Below, one piece after another: positions 34,377-43,275 of a DNA stretch of 64,000 bases. Source of the stretch: Thermogutta terrifontis (GTDB lineage: Bacteria > Planctomycetota > Planctomycetia > Pirellulales > Thermoguttaceae). The position numbers and the translations under genes are program-made. The number at the start of each line of letters is the position of its first letter. Within the stretch, counting starts at the first letter, position 1. The stretch is taken from contig NZ_CP018477.1 in NCBI RefSeq assembly GCF_002277955.1, positions 3,245,206-3,309,205 of the forward strand, given 5' to 3'. The notes beneath the pieces were generated by a model that saw only the letters and a program-made list of their open reading frames with translations, was not told the origin of the DNA and did no database searches.

Positions 34377-36632
34377 TCAGAGCAGGCGAAACCGTGGCAT
34401 CAACTGCGAAAGACTTTTCTGCAACATGGAGCGCAGCCGCAGCCAGACCGGATTGCTGTGGTGAGGCTGCACTTCGGAAATCGCTAGGTAGGAGCGAAAA
34501 CTTGTAAGAAGTTCTTCCAATCGGGCGGCAATTTCGCGACGGCGGCGTTCCCGGGTGGACTTCGGGGCAACCCTGACACGGAAGCACGACCGTGCGGGCG
34601 TGTCCCCGGTGGCGGGTTTGTCTTCGTTCATCACCACCACCATTTCGAAGCACACGGGACGGTCTGAACGGCGTCTGCTGCGGAGGGGATTTCGAACCTC
34701 GATCTCCATTTCCAGGCGGTTTCCCTGCACTTTGAGAATCCGTGCCTGATGGTCGGCAATGAATCCGTGTAGTTTTTCCACAGCCAGGGCAAGTGGAAAA
34801 GGGCTGATCAGGGTCTCTTCCACCACGACCTCCGTGGATGCAGCACGCCACCACCAGCGTTTGGCGCTGACGGGTGCGGTCTCGCCGTGATTGCCAACTC
34901 CGAGTTGGATAACCATATTCCGGCCATTGGCCTTGGCCATGAGAAGCGCCCGATCCGCCCGCCGGAGAATTGTTTCGGGAGTGTCGCCCGGCTGAACTTC
35001 TGTGACTCCGAAACTGGCCGTCACCACCCGACCGTTCAGCCGAGCCAGGGGTGTGCGAGCGAGGGCTTCCCGCATTTCTTCGGCGCGACGGGTGGCCGTC
35101 GCAATGTCACACGCAGCACAGAGCATGACGAATTCTTCTCCGCCGTATCTGGCCACCAGGTCTCCCGACCGGGAATATCGGCGCAGCACCCCCGCCAGCG
35201 TCCGTAGCGCGTCGTCCCCCGCTTGATGACCGTAGGTGTCATTGACCTGTTTGAAGCGATCGAGATCGCAGATGATAAGGCTGAAGGGAATTCCTCGCCG
35301 CTGGTACTGCTCCACAAAGAGGGGCAACATGCGGTCGAATTCCGCGCGGTTAGCAAGGTCCGTGAGCGGATCGCGGGTAACGCGTTCGCGGAAGTATTCG
35401 AGCCGCTGTTCCAGATTGATCTCCGGTGAAGCGTCATGAATGATGGCCACGGCGCCGAGAATAGTCCCATCCTGCAGGACAACCGGGACGGCGTGGAGAT
35501 CGACCGGGACTTTCTCCTGATTCCTGCCCTGCATGCTGAGGCGCCGCAGCACCTGGGCGCCGCATCGCAGGGCGGTAAGTACCGGACAATCCTGCTCGGT
35601 CAGCGGTTCTCCCCGTTCGCTCCGCAACCCCAGAATGGTGGGCGACCACTTTCGCGATCGCACGGCTTCCGCCATGATTCCGCTGAGCCGCTCCGCTCCA
35701 GGATTCCACTGGAGGATAAGCTCCTGGGTATCGACGAAGATGACGCCATCCCGCATGTTCTGCAAAAGGCGGTGCTGGAAGACGGTTTCCATCTCGGGCG
35801 GGAGGATGGTTTGACTGGGGGAGACCCACCGCCAGAGATGGTTGACCGATTCGGCGTCAAGGTCGGTAAGCCAGCGTCGGGCGACATCCTGTTTGGCTGC
35901 ATCCACACCACTTCGATAAAACCGGACAAACTCTTCGACGAGATCAGGGTCGAATTGACGTCCCGCCCCATGATAGAGCTCGGCAAACGCCCGCTCCACG
36001 CTCATCGCGGGGCGATAAAGGTGATCCGTGGTCATTGCATCGAAAGCTTCCGCGACGGCGATCATCCGGGCTGCTTCGGGAATGGCCCGCCCCCATGCGG
36101 AGTACCCTGCTCGGGTCGCGTCATACCATGCCGGCACGTTGCCCACAATCCGCAGAATGTTTTCATTGTCCGTCACGTGCCGGAGGATTTCCACGCTCAT
36201 CAGCCGGGCACGATCGACGTAAAGAATTTCTTCCGGGGTCAACGGCCCGGGTTTAAGTAGGATTTGATCCGGCAGTCCGATCAGACCCACGTCGTGCAGA
36301 AGGGCGGCAACCTCCAGCTCGTCGCGCTCCTGCTCGGTCATCCCGCGCCATTTTGCCCAGGCCGAGCACAGAAGGGCGACCCGTAAGGAGTGAATGGCCG
36401 TCGGCAGGTGGCGGACCCGGAGGGCTGCAAACAGACCGGCCGACACCCCCAGCCGGGCTGCCACAAGTCGTTCGTAGTGCACGAAGTCCGGTTCCCCGGT
36501 TTCCCGACCAGACGGGACAGCATCCGCTGAGGGCGCTTGCGCTGCTGCTTCTGAAGGTTTCATCAGTTCGCTGGGCAGCGATGTCACATCGGTCTCGGGG
36601 ATAGCGGAAGCTGGCGCCGCGATGTCAGTCAT
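34377..36632 (-). CDS. HD-GYP-like / PAS / GGDEF protein, probable diguanylate cyclase
   Basis: A 751-residue protein with an HD-type hydrolase domain (His81, His113-Asp114 in LLHDVGLIG). The HHExxDGxGYP motif is degraded to VPAWYDATRAGYS, so phosphodiesterase activity is doubtful. A PAS domain follows (about 285-400, with TILGAVAIIHDAS). The GGDEF domain has intact GGEEF and an RSGD inhibitory site five residues before it, so it probably makes cyclic di-GMP with feedback inhibition. A C-terminal region of about 170 residues is unlike PilZ in obvious motifs and unrecognised. No transmembrane helix is seen, so it acts in the cytoplasm. AAGGGGAG lies five bases before the ATG. Confidence 0.88.
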   Translation of the reverse strand: MTDIAAPASAIPETDVTSLPSELMKPSEAAAQAPSADAVPSGRETGEPDFVHYERLVAARLGVSAGLFAALRVRHLPTAIHSLRVALLCSAWAKWRGMTEQERDELEVAALLHDVGLIGLPDQILLKPGPLTPEEILYVDRARLMSVEILRHVTDNENILRIVGNVPAWYDATRAGYSAWGRAIPEAARMIAVAEAFDAMTTDHLYRPAMSVERAFAELYHGAGRQFDPDLVEEFVRFYRSGVDAAKQDVARRWLTDLDAESVNHLWRWVSPSQTILPPEMETVFQHRLLQNMRDGVIFVDTQELILQWNPGAERLSGIMAEAVRSRKWSPTILGLRSERGEPLTEQDCPVLTALRCGAQVLRRLSMQGRNQEKVPVDLHAVPVVLQDGTILGAVAIIHDASPEINLEQRLEYFRERVTRDPLTDLANRAEFDRMLPLFVEQYQRRGIPFSLIICDLDRFKQVNDTYGHQAGDDALRTLAGVLRRYSRSGDLVARYGGEEFVMLCAACDIATATRRAEEMREALARTPLARLNGRVVTASFGVTEVQPGDTPETILRRADRALLMAKANGRNMVIQLGVGNHGETAPVSAKRWWWRAASTEVVVEETLISPFPLALAVEKLHGFIADHQARILKVQGNRLEMEIEVRNPLRSRRRSDRPVCFEMVVVMNEDKPATGDTPARSCFRVRVAPKSTRERRRREIAARLEELLTSFRSYLAISEVQPHHSNPVWLRLRSMLQKSLSQLMPRFRLL

Positions 36633-37104
36633 ACATGCTCCCCTTTCTCAGATGACTGGCAACCGAAATTTCCCCGGTAAAATGGGCTGACCAGCCTCAC
36701 TTCGGCCATCCGGCGTCGGGCTAACGTCGAGCGGAGAACGTGCTCACCTACAAGGCGATGAATTCCGGTCAGAAACCCTCGCAAGCCGTCCCATGGATGT
36801 GTGGCCGGTCGACCATTTCCGGATAAGTAGCCTGTCCAATCGAAAAGACAACAAGGATTTGAGTCTTGTCAGGGCATTGTTATTGCTCTACTGAAAGCCT
36901 AGGTCATAGTGAAAGCAAGGTCAAACTTTGCCCAGCCAAGCCAAAAAATAAAACATGAAGCTGATCTCGCTGTGATGTTGTGACGGAGAAGCACGCCGTT
37001 TGTTGCCCCTGCCCCGTTCTGATGAAAAAAGCAAACACACGAGCCAGCCCAAAATCAACAGTTGACAGAGGAGACGCTCTTCAGAGGGGCGGTCCACGCT
37101 ACGG
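36633..37104. other. Gene-free stretch upstream of the HD-GYP/GGDEF gene
   Basis: Nothing recognisable beyond the ribosome binding site of the gene at 36632. A 71-codon minus-strand frame at 36921-37136 has no family likeness and overlaps the terminator of the cupin gene, so it is not called. A promoter for the HD-GYP/GGDEF gene should lie here. Confidence 0.4.
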
Positions 37105-37151
37105 AGGAAAAAAACGGTCAGGGCGAAGCGAACCACATTCCACCCTGACCG
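37105..37151 (-). terminator. Rho-independent terminator after the cupin gene
   Basis: A perfect 9-bp stem (37115-37123 with 37143-37151) with a 19-base loop is followed on the minus strand by TTTTTTT. It lies 86 bases beyond the stop codon at 37237. Confidence 0.75.
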
Positions 37152-37236
37152 GATTCAAATCGTTACGCTTTGGTTTTTGAGAAGACGTTAATCTCGCCGC
37201 AAGGCTTTGGTGGCCGCAGGGCTACCGTCCCCAAGA

Positions 37237-38514
37237 TCACCGTTTCTGCTTTTTGTAGTCGCCAACGTTGGGCACCTTGGGATGGACATCCGGTCCGAAG
37301 TACCGGAGACTCACGAGGGGCTCGGTTCCGGTGTTCTCCACAATGACACCGGCCTTGGCCGCTTCGTAGGTGATGTAAATTTCGTCATCCGGCTCTTCTC
37401 CGAAGCGGATCATGATCGGCGTTTGCAACCAGAGTTTGCTTTTCTCATACCCCTGGACGCTGATATAGCCGCATCCCTGGACGGTGATCCAGCCGCTGGC
37501 GCCTGGGTCACGAAGGACGCATTTCGCGCCGGGCATCACCGTCAGTTCCTTGGCGGAGAAGAGTTGCTTGCCATCCACCAGACCATAGACGATCCAGCGG
37601 TCGGTGTAACCTTCTCCGGAGTTCTCTTCATCCACGATCGGCTCCAGGTAGTTATGTTCGCGGAAGTAGGGATCGACGTTCTTTTCCCAGTCGAGCTGGT
37701 CCACGATGTAGTCCAGATCGTGCTGGTATTCCTTGGGAACGTCCTTCACGCAGAGCTCCCACGGGACGTAACGCCCTTCGACCATCGACTGGAACATTCC
37801 AAAAACGTCCGATCCCCACTGCGGCTCGTAGGTGCAGCGGGACCCAGGCGCATGGAGGACCCCCGCCGGAATGAGCCAGCCGGTTCCCGGTTTCAGCCGG
37901 TACGCCCGGGACAAGTCCAGAATCCCGTTGTCGCCCTTGTTCCAGTTTTCCAGACACCGCTTGACATCGTCTTTGGTTACACCGGGTTCAAGCCCCATGA
38001 AGGTGTAGTCGAAATGATTCTCGGCAGCATTCAATTGAGGTGGGAAGTAATAGGCCTCCGGCTTGCCTTCCTGACCGGTCTTTTGAGCATGCTCCTGGCG
38101 CTGATGCATGTGGTGGGGAATCGGACCAGCGTTATCGAAGAATTTGGAATACACAGGCCAGCGGTGGTATTTGTTCCAGATATCAGGACCAACAATTTTG
38201 CCCTGCCCTTCCTCAACGGCGTCCCTTAACAGGAACCGTTCGCCTTCAAAGCGAACCCAGCTCAACCCTTCATCCCAGTTGCGTCCTTCATTGGCGGCTT
38301 CAGTCGTGCTGGCGAACCAGCGTTCGTCGATCCCTCCGCGATGGGCTCCGAAGGCGTAGAGATCCTCCGTTGCCAGTTTGATGCGCCGACCGGGATGCAG
38401 AAAACTCCGCGGCACCCAGGTGGGTGTTAGGCGGAGGATTCCCCCTGTGGCGTCCATCGCGCGGTCCAGGATCTTTCCCACGTTGTCTCGGTTGTAGGGC
38501 TTCGACTGGGACAT
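37237..38514 (-). CDS. Cupin-fold protein, mannose-6-phosphate-isomerase-like
   Basis: A 425-residue cytoplasmic protein made of two cupin-like halves. The first has IPHHMHQRQEHA, a His/Gln/Glu metal set like that of class I phosphomannose isomerases, and later WLIPAGVLHAPG with a further His. The second half contains a weaker barrel (WITVQGCGYISVQGYE, then IVENTGTEPLVSLRYF). It probably isomerises a sugar or sugar phosphate in a metal-dependent way, but the sequence departs from ManA enough that the substrate is uncertain. It is a single gene with its own terminator. Confidence 0.72.
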   Translation of the reverse strand: MSQSKPYNRDNVGKILDRAMDATGGILRLTPTWVPRSFLHPGRRIKLATEDLYAFGAHRGGIDERWFASTTEAANEGRNWDEGLSWVRFEGERFLLRDAVEEGQGKIVGPDIWNKYHRWPVYSKFFDNAGPIPHHMHQRQEHAQKTGQEGKPEAYYFPPQLNAAENHFDYTFMGLEPGVTKDDVKRCLENWNKGDNGILDLSRAYRLKPGTGWLIPAGVLHAPGSRCTYEPQWGSDVFGMFQSMVEGRYVPWELCVKDVPKEYQHDLDYIVDQLDWEKNVDPYFREHNYLEPIVDEENSGEGYTDRWIVYGLVDGKQLFSAKELTVMPGAKCVLRDPGASGWITVQGCGYISVQGYEKSKLWLQTPIMIRFGEEPDDEIYITYEAAKAGVIVENTGTEPLVSLRYFGPDVHPKVPNVGDYKKQKR

Positions 38515-39255
38515 TGTGCACCTTTCTCCTTGCCGCTAGAGTCCAAGACCGATGAGTTAGACCTTCCTACCATCCGACAAAACGATCGGCAGAACCGTTG
38601 CTCTCGTACGGCGTATTTTTACCCGTCAGATGGGCAAAAGCAAGTTACCCGTACTGCGGGTCATTCCCACTTTTGCAAAACCTGTGACAAGCCACAAGTA
38701 CAAAGCGTTCTAGAGGCAATTCATGAATTGCCCCTGCCAACATACCGTTTTGCCCCGATGAACGTATTTTGGGGGCGATTCATGAATCGCCCCTACCGCG
38801 TGCGGAGGGCCACGCTTGTCGGGTCCGTTTTTTTCGGAGGGACGTGCTTGTCACGTCCGCTGTGCAACGTTCGATGATCAATTCCCTTTGCCCGGGCACG
38901 ACAAGCGTGCCCCTCCGGTGCTTTTTCTCGGAGGGACCCGCTTGTCGGGTCCGTTAATCCACGTTCGATGTTCCATTTGCTTTCGCCGGGCACGACAAGC
39001 GTGCCCCTCCGATGTTTATTGGACGCCGTGGAAGGCGCCCCTCCTGGTAGGCGCAATTCATGAATTGTCCCTGCCAACATACCGTTTTGCCCTGATGAAC
39101 GTATTTTGGGGGCGATTCATGAATTGTTCCCACGATACGGTGAAAACTCGAATCCGTCACAGATTCTTTCCAAGAAGTCAAAGAAAATCCCTCTGGCAAG
39201 GTTAGAATAATGCCAGTAGGTTAAACCAATGGGTAAATATGAGCAGGATCTTTCA
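38515..39255. repeat. Intergenic cluster of interspersed palindromic repeats with a 55-bp direct repeat
   Basis: From about 38666 the region is almost wholly repeats. Type A palindromes around GCAATTCATGAATTGCCCC lie at about 38714-38735, 38771-38797, 39051-39072 and 39108-39130. Type B units GGGACGTGCTTGTCACGTCC and GGGACCCGCTTGTCGGGTCC lie at about 38840-38860 and 38934-38955; their inverse form CACGACAAGCGTGCCCCTCC is at about 38898-38918 and 38994-39014. A direct repeat of about 55 bases (38737-38791 and 39071-39125, starting CTGCCAACATACCG) links two type A copies. Short open frames across the repeats encode repeat-derived peptides and are not genes. The remaining part holds only the upstream region of the cupin gene. 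Confidence 0.85.
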
Positions 39256-40926
39256 ATGACCTGGGTGTGTCCGTACTGTCAGGGCAGGCGACCGGTTCCG
39301 CCACCCGCGACCGCGGGTCAGGCCGTCTGTCCGTATTGTCGGCGACCGGTCATGATGCCCCAGGTTGAAGGACAGAAGTCACCGAATAGGGGCGAGGAGT
39401 CTGTTTCCCTTCCGACGGGCATTCCAAATGATGATCCTTTTTGGGAGTTGCGGAACCGAATTACTCGCAGCAAAAGACGGACCGCCTGGTACTGGTGGAT
39501 TGGGGCATTTGTCGGTCTCGCCTGTCTGGGAGCTGTCATCGCAGGCATCTGGTGGGTGGAAAACGCCCAGCAGGGCGGGGCCAATCTGACAAAGGTATCT
39601 CCCCCGGCTCCCGAGAAACGACCGCCACCTCCTCTTCGTTGGTCGCCCCATCAGGTGTTTGTCGCCCGAACGCTGGAACAAGCCCGCCAGGCGGTCGTTA
39701 AGATCGAGATCCCGCTTGAGGCGGGAACGGCGGTGGAAACCGGTACCGGATTCTTTATCGGCGATCGCGGATGGATTGCCACTAACAATCATCTGGTCCA
39801 GAACATGAACAGCCGGGCCTATGTTCGCTCGGCAGATGGGCAAACGTATCGGATCGCCGGAGTTGTCATCCAGGCTCCAGAAATGGACCTGGCCATCCTC
39901 CAACTTGCGGAGCGCCCGGCGAAGACGACGGTTCTAGATCTCAGCTATGATGGCACACCTGCCCTGGGTACGGAGGTCTATGCCATCGGACATCCGTACA
40001 ATGTGGACTTTTCCCTGTCGCGGGGGGTGGTGAGCCGCGTTCTCACCACCGCCGAGCTGATTCAAAATTTCCCCGACCACATCGTGGCCAAGATTCACTC
40101 TCCACCCAACATGGTGTGGATACAGCATGACGCCAAGATCTCGCCTGGCAACAGCGGTGGGCCGCTTCTCGACGGTGCCGGAAGAGTCCTGGGAGTGAAC
40201 ACCTTTGTGCACCGGCTGGCCCAGTATGGATTCGCCAGCCACATTCGATATCTGCGGGAATTAATGGCTCGGGCAAAAGATGCCCCGGTACGTCCCCTTC
40301 CGGAACCCCGCGCCCCATCTCTGGAAAATGTGTCTCCTGAGCAGATTGTGGACCTTACGCAAATCGATCCGCTTTGGAATGCAGCTACAGCGATGGGGTG
40401 GAACCCCCAGACACCGGATCAGTATCGCCAGATTTCAGAACTTGCGCGGATCGCCAATATCGTGAAATACCTCCAGGTCCGTGGTCAAATTCCTGAGGGC
40501 GTTCCACCCGAGATTATCGATCGCGCGGCCACTCAGCTCGAATCTCGATTTATGTCGTTGGATCCGGGCGTGTTGTCAGTTGCGGTAACGGAAAAGCTCA
40601 ACAGCTTTGCCGTCCAATCATTAAACCAGGTTCAATCGGGAATTGTGTGCGTGGGCGTTGTGGCGAGCCCGGTGCAAGGGACGGCAGTCCTTGTGGCAGT
40701 AGGAGAACGCCCACGGCATCTGCTGCTTCGGTTGCGGCCGGATCCCCCTCCGCTTCAGATATCACAGCGGGTCTTTGTCGCTGGCCTCATTTTGCCACAG
40801 GTGGCCGAAATTCGATTGGGAAACCAAAATGCTGCCGAACAGGTCCCGGTCATTCTGGCAATGTTCGTCATTCCTTTGGAGAAACAGTCTACCGCGGGCG
40901 ACACAACCGCGGCACCGGCACCCTGA
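39256..40926 (+). CDS. Membrane-anchored trypsin-like serine protease with N-terminal zinc ribbon
   Basis: The start is taken at the ATG at 39256, with AGGA eight bases upstream; ATG 39229 lacks such a site. The 556-residue protein opens with two CPYC motifs (residues about 5-8 and 25-28) making a zinc ribbon in the cytoplasm. One transmembrane helix (about 79-101) and an extracytoplasmic trypsin-like domain follow. The triad is readable: His in IATNNHLV, Asp in PEMDLAILQL, Ser in SPGNSGGPLLD, as in S1C/HtrA-type proteases. No PDZ domain is evident; instead about 200 residues of unrecognised sequence follow. It may cut misfolded envelope proteins. It ends 48 bases before the convergent trpC gene. 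Confidence 0.85.
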   Translation: MTWVCPYCQGRRPVPPPATAGQAVCPYCRRPVMMPQVEGQKSPNRGEESVSLPTGIPNDDPFWELRNRITRSKRRTAWYWWIGAFVGLACLGAVIAGIWWVENAQQGGANLTKVSPPAPEKRPPPPLRWSPHQVFVARTLEQARQAVVKIEIPLEAGTAVETGTGFFIGDRGWIATNNHLVQNMNSRAYVRSADGQTYRIAGVVIQAPEMDLAILQLAERPAKTTVLDLSYDGTPALGTEVYAIGHPYNVDFSLSRGVVSRVLTTAELIQNFPDHIVAKIHSPPNMVWIQHDAKISPGNSGGPLLDGAGRVLGVNTFVHRLAQYGFASHIRYLRELMARAKDAPVRPLPEPRAPSLENVSPEQIVDLTQIDPLWNAATAMGWNPQTPDQYRQISELARIANIVKYLQVRGQIPEGVPPEIIDRAATQLESRFMSLDPGVLSVAVTEKLNSFAVQSLNQVQSGIVCVGVVASPVQGTAVLVAVGERPRHLLLRLRPDPPPLQISQRVFVAGLILPQVAEIRLGNQNAAEQVPVILAMFVIPLEKQSTAGDTTAAPAP

Positions 40927-40973
40927 AGCCGGCCAGTTTTGCCCTCCATGTGTGGTGAAACGAAAAGAGTGGT

Positions 40974-41762
40974 TCAAACAGTTTTTCCTAAAAGACGATC
41001 CACTGCCGCCCCGATGTCGGGCTCCCGCATCAAGCTTTCGCCAACGAGAACGGCTTTCACTCCGGCCGCCGCCAGCCGCCGCACATCTTCATGACTCTGA
41101 ATGCCGCTCTCTCCCACGACAAGGCGATCAGGCGGGATCTCCGCCCGAAGGCGAATGGTGTGGTTCAAATCCACTTCGAAAGTACGGAGGTTTCGATTGT
41201 TAATGCCGATAAGCTTGGCCCCCAGCTCCACAACCCGCCGTAGATTCTCCGGTTCATAAATCTCCACCAGGGGCGTCATGTCCCACTTGATCACCTCTTC
41301 GTAGAGTTGGGGCAGTTGCTCGTCGTTGAGACATTCCGCGATGAGGAGCACCGCGTCAGCCCCGTAGGCACGGGCTTCAAGAACCTGGTAAGGGTCAAGA
41401 ATAAAATCCTTTCGCAGTACGGGAATATTGACAGCGTCCTTGATCCAGCGAAGAAATTCGATATGGCCCTGAAAATACGGTTCATCGGTTAGAACGCTGA
41501 TACAAGCCGCCCCGTGTTGTTCGTAAATTCGGGCAATCTCAACCGGATCGAAGCTCTCTCGAATGACGCCCTTCGAAGGGCTGGCCTTCTTGACTTCGGC
41601 AATGAGTGCCATCCCCGGGGCATCGCGAATGGCGGCTAGAAAATCCCGTGGCGGGGCCTGTTCCTCGACCAAACGGCGGAGATGATCTTCGGGCGCAAAA
41701 ATTTTTGCCCGTTCGATCTCCTCTCGTTTGGTGGCCACAATGCGGTCAAGAATAGACGCCAT
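40974..41762 (-). CDS. trpC: Indole-3-glycerol-phosphate synthase
   Basis: A 262-residue TIM barrel of normal length. It has IAEVKKASPSKGVI (phosphate and catalytic Lys region), PVLRKDFILDPYQ, GINNRNLRTFEVD and VVGESGIQSHEDV. These carry the catalytic lysines and glutamates of TrpC. It closes the indole ring in tryptophan synthesis. It stands alone, not in a trp operon, as is common in planctomycetes. Confidence 0.96.
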   Translation of the reverse strand: MASILDRIVATKREEIERAKIFAPEDHLRRLVEEQAPPRDFLAAIRDAPGMALIAEVKKASPSKGVIRESFDPVEIARIYEQHGAACISVLTDEPYFQGHIEFLRWIKDAVNIPVLRKDFILDPYQVLEARAYGADAVLLIAECLNDEQLPQLYEEVIKWDMTPLVEIYEPENLRRVVELGAKLIGINNRNLRTFEVDLNHTIRLRAEIPPDRLVVGESGIQSHEDVRRLAAAGVKAVLVGESLMREPDIGAAVDRLLGKTV

Positions 41763-41902
41763 GGAGAATTTCCTGCCTCATCGATCGCCTGCGCGGGGAA
41801 TTTGACGTGCGATCCTGTCACCTCTCCGTGCTGAGGTCGAGGCGCACTCTTCAATGAGGATCGCGTCAACTGTCAGATAATCCCCGCCTTTCCAACAGTC
41901 GC

Positions 41903-42691
41903 TCAAATCTGCGAAACCGGGCTCGGCCGCAACAGTATGTTCGTGATATTTGAAACGGTTTGCGCGTATTCCGGTTTGTCCCGGAGTTGGAGCCATTCTG
42001 GATCTTTCAGGAAGGCTGCCCAGGCCTGCTTTTGAGCTTCAATGGTGTCGAAGCCCAGCATGTACGTCAAATTGGGCAATTTCGTGCCGATGAGCGCCTG
42101 TCCAAAGAAAACCGGATTCATCTTGAGCCGGCGGAAAATTGCCAGTTCCCCGCCCGTGTTGAACATTTCAACCTTCTTCACATGCTTGGTAAGATTGTGG
42201 CTCTCGTAAATTCGGAGCTGGAAAATGCGACTGTCAGCCGTGCTCGGCACCTCCACTTGGGGCACTCCATCGAAGGCGAGGAGCAGGCTGCTTTCGACGC
42301 GTTGATAAGTGGGATCGTCGAAAGAATCCTCGAGCACCTCTTTACCTGCGGCTTGTGCCCGGGGATCACTCAGGAGCGCTGCCATTTCCCGAATCACTGT
42401 TTCACAGGTGTTGTGGGGCAAAAGCACAAAGAGGCTGGGATCTTCACCTTCCAGGTAGCGAAAGACCCCGACCGGCCGGATGCCGAGGTTGTTCCAAACA
42501 GGGATGGCCACTTCAGCCAGGAATTTTTCCAAACGATCTCGCTTTTCCGGAGTCGCAATTTGGTAACGGCGGAGCTCCAGCAACTGCTTGCTCTTTCCAC
42601 TTCCCTCGACTGCCTGCGTTAGCTCACTTATCGCCATCACCGTTCCCACGCTGCCAATCACGGAAGATGCCAGAAACTCTCGCCGTTGCAT
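41903..42691 (-). CDS. Tat-exported NIPSNAP-family protein
   Basis: A 262-residue protein with a Tat signal (QRREFLASSVIGSVG). Two ferredoxin-like alpha/beta NIPSNAP domains follow, each opening with a Leu-Arg-x-Tyr strand: LLELRRYQI near residue 40 and IFQLRIYESHN near 150. The second is followed by the typical MLGFDTIEAQKQAWAAFL. NIPSNAP proteins have no settled biochemical role; exported copies are frequent in planctomycetes. AAAGGAG lies seven bases before the ATG. Confidence 0.85.
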   Translation of the reverse strand: MQRREFLASSVIGSVGTVMAISELTQAVEGSGKSKQLLELRRYQIATPEKRDRLEKFLAEVAIPVWNNLGIRPVGVFRYLEGEDPSLFVLLPHNTCETVIREMAALLSDPRAQAAGKEVLEDSFDDPTYQRVESSLLLAFDGVPQVEVPSTADSRIFQLRIYESHNLTKHVKKVEMFNTGGELAIFRRLKMNPVFFGQALIGTKLPNLTYMLGFDTIEAQKQAWAAFLKDPEWLQLRDKPEYAQTVSNITNILLRPSPVSQI

Positions 42692-43275
42692 GAGGTGTCT
42701 CCTTTCTTCTGCGCCGGTTCAACCAGAAAGCTGCTTTTGCCCTGATGCTGATCCCAATCGTGGGAGTGGCCCCCAAAAAAGTGGCGGCAAACCAAACAAA
42801 TTACGGGCACCCGCCTCACTCGTCGGACGTTTTCCGATTGTCACAGTTTACCTGCGATTCGCGGATTTGACTATCGGTAGCGCGGAACTACCCGGGCCAC
42901 CCTGAATCATCCCCAGTTTTGTAATAACCTATGAGATACCACAGGTCCGATACGTTGTAGCGGCAATCCATGGATTTCACCCAACCATTTGACCCGGAAT
43001 TCAACCGAGCATTTGAAGCACGGTGCATTTGAAGCACGGTCAGTGAAATGGCCTCTGCGATCATTAGAATGTGGGCCTACCAAGCAGGTTCCTCCGGGTT
43101 GAATCTCACTCCGGCAGGAGTTCGTTTGGATGACCGCCTCCTCATTGGCGCGGGAGATGTGATGATGTGTTAGGGTCTCGCCCTCTTGCCCGCCGAGGGA
43201 TCCCTCGTCAGAATGGGGGCGGCGTTTCAGGTCTCAACGTTCTCCAGTTGATTGGCTTCCAAAAAGGGACTGACC
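42692..43275. other. Gene-free stretch with a diverged repeat copy
   Basis: No coding frame with family likeness is seen. A diverged copy of the composite intergenic repeat lies at about 42905-42977 (listed separately). The right end carries AAGGGA before the ATG at 43276. The region separates divergent genes, so it should hold two promoters. Confidence 0.5.
42905..42977. repeat. Diverged copy of the composite intergenic repeat
   Basis: The order of motifs matches copies near 38.67, 51.84 and 61.55 kb. It runs CATCCCCAGTTTTGTAATAA, then CCTATGAGATACCACAGGTC, a spacer, and a degenerate palindrome GCGGCAATCCATGGATT. The palindrome is partly eroded compared with the other copies. Confidence 0.6.

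Noticed and set aside
36921-37136. 71-codon minus-strand open frame
   Set aside because: It overlaps the cupin terminator hairpin, and I recognise no family in it.
37207-38229. 340-codon plus-strand open frame
   Set aside because: It is antisense to the cupin gene, which has metal-binding His motifs and its own terminator.
38666-39135. Possible CRISPR array
   Set aside because: Repeat spacing is irregular, units occur in both orientations and are themselves palindromic, spacers are not of equal length, and no cas gene is nearby.
38530-39205. Several short open frames on both strands
   Set aside because: They translate the palindromic repeats (peptides such as GAIHELPLP recur at other repeat loci), so they are repeat-derived and not genes.
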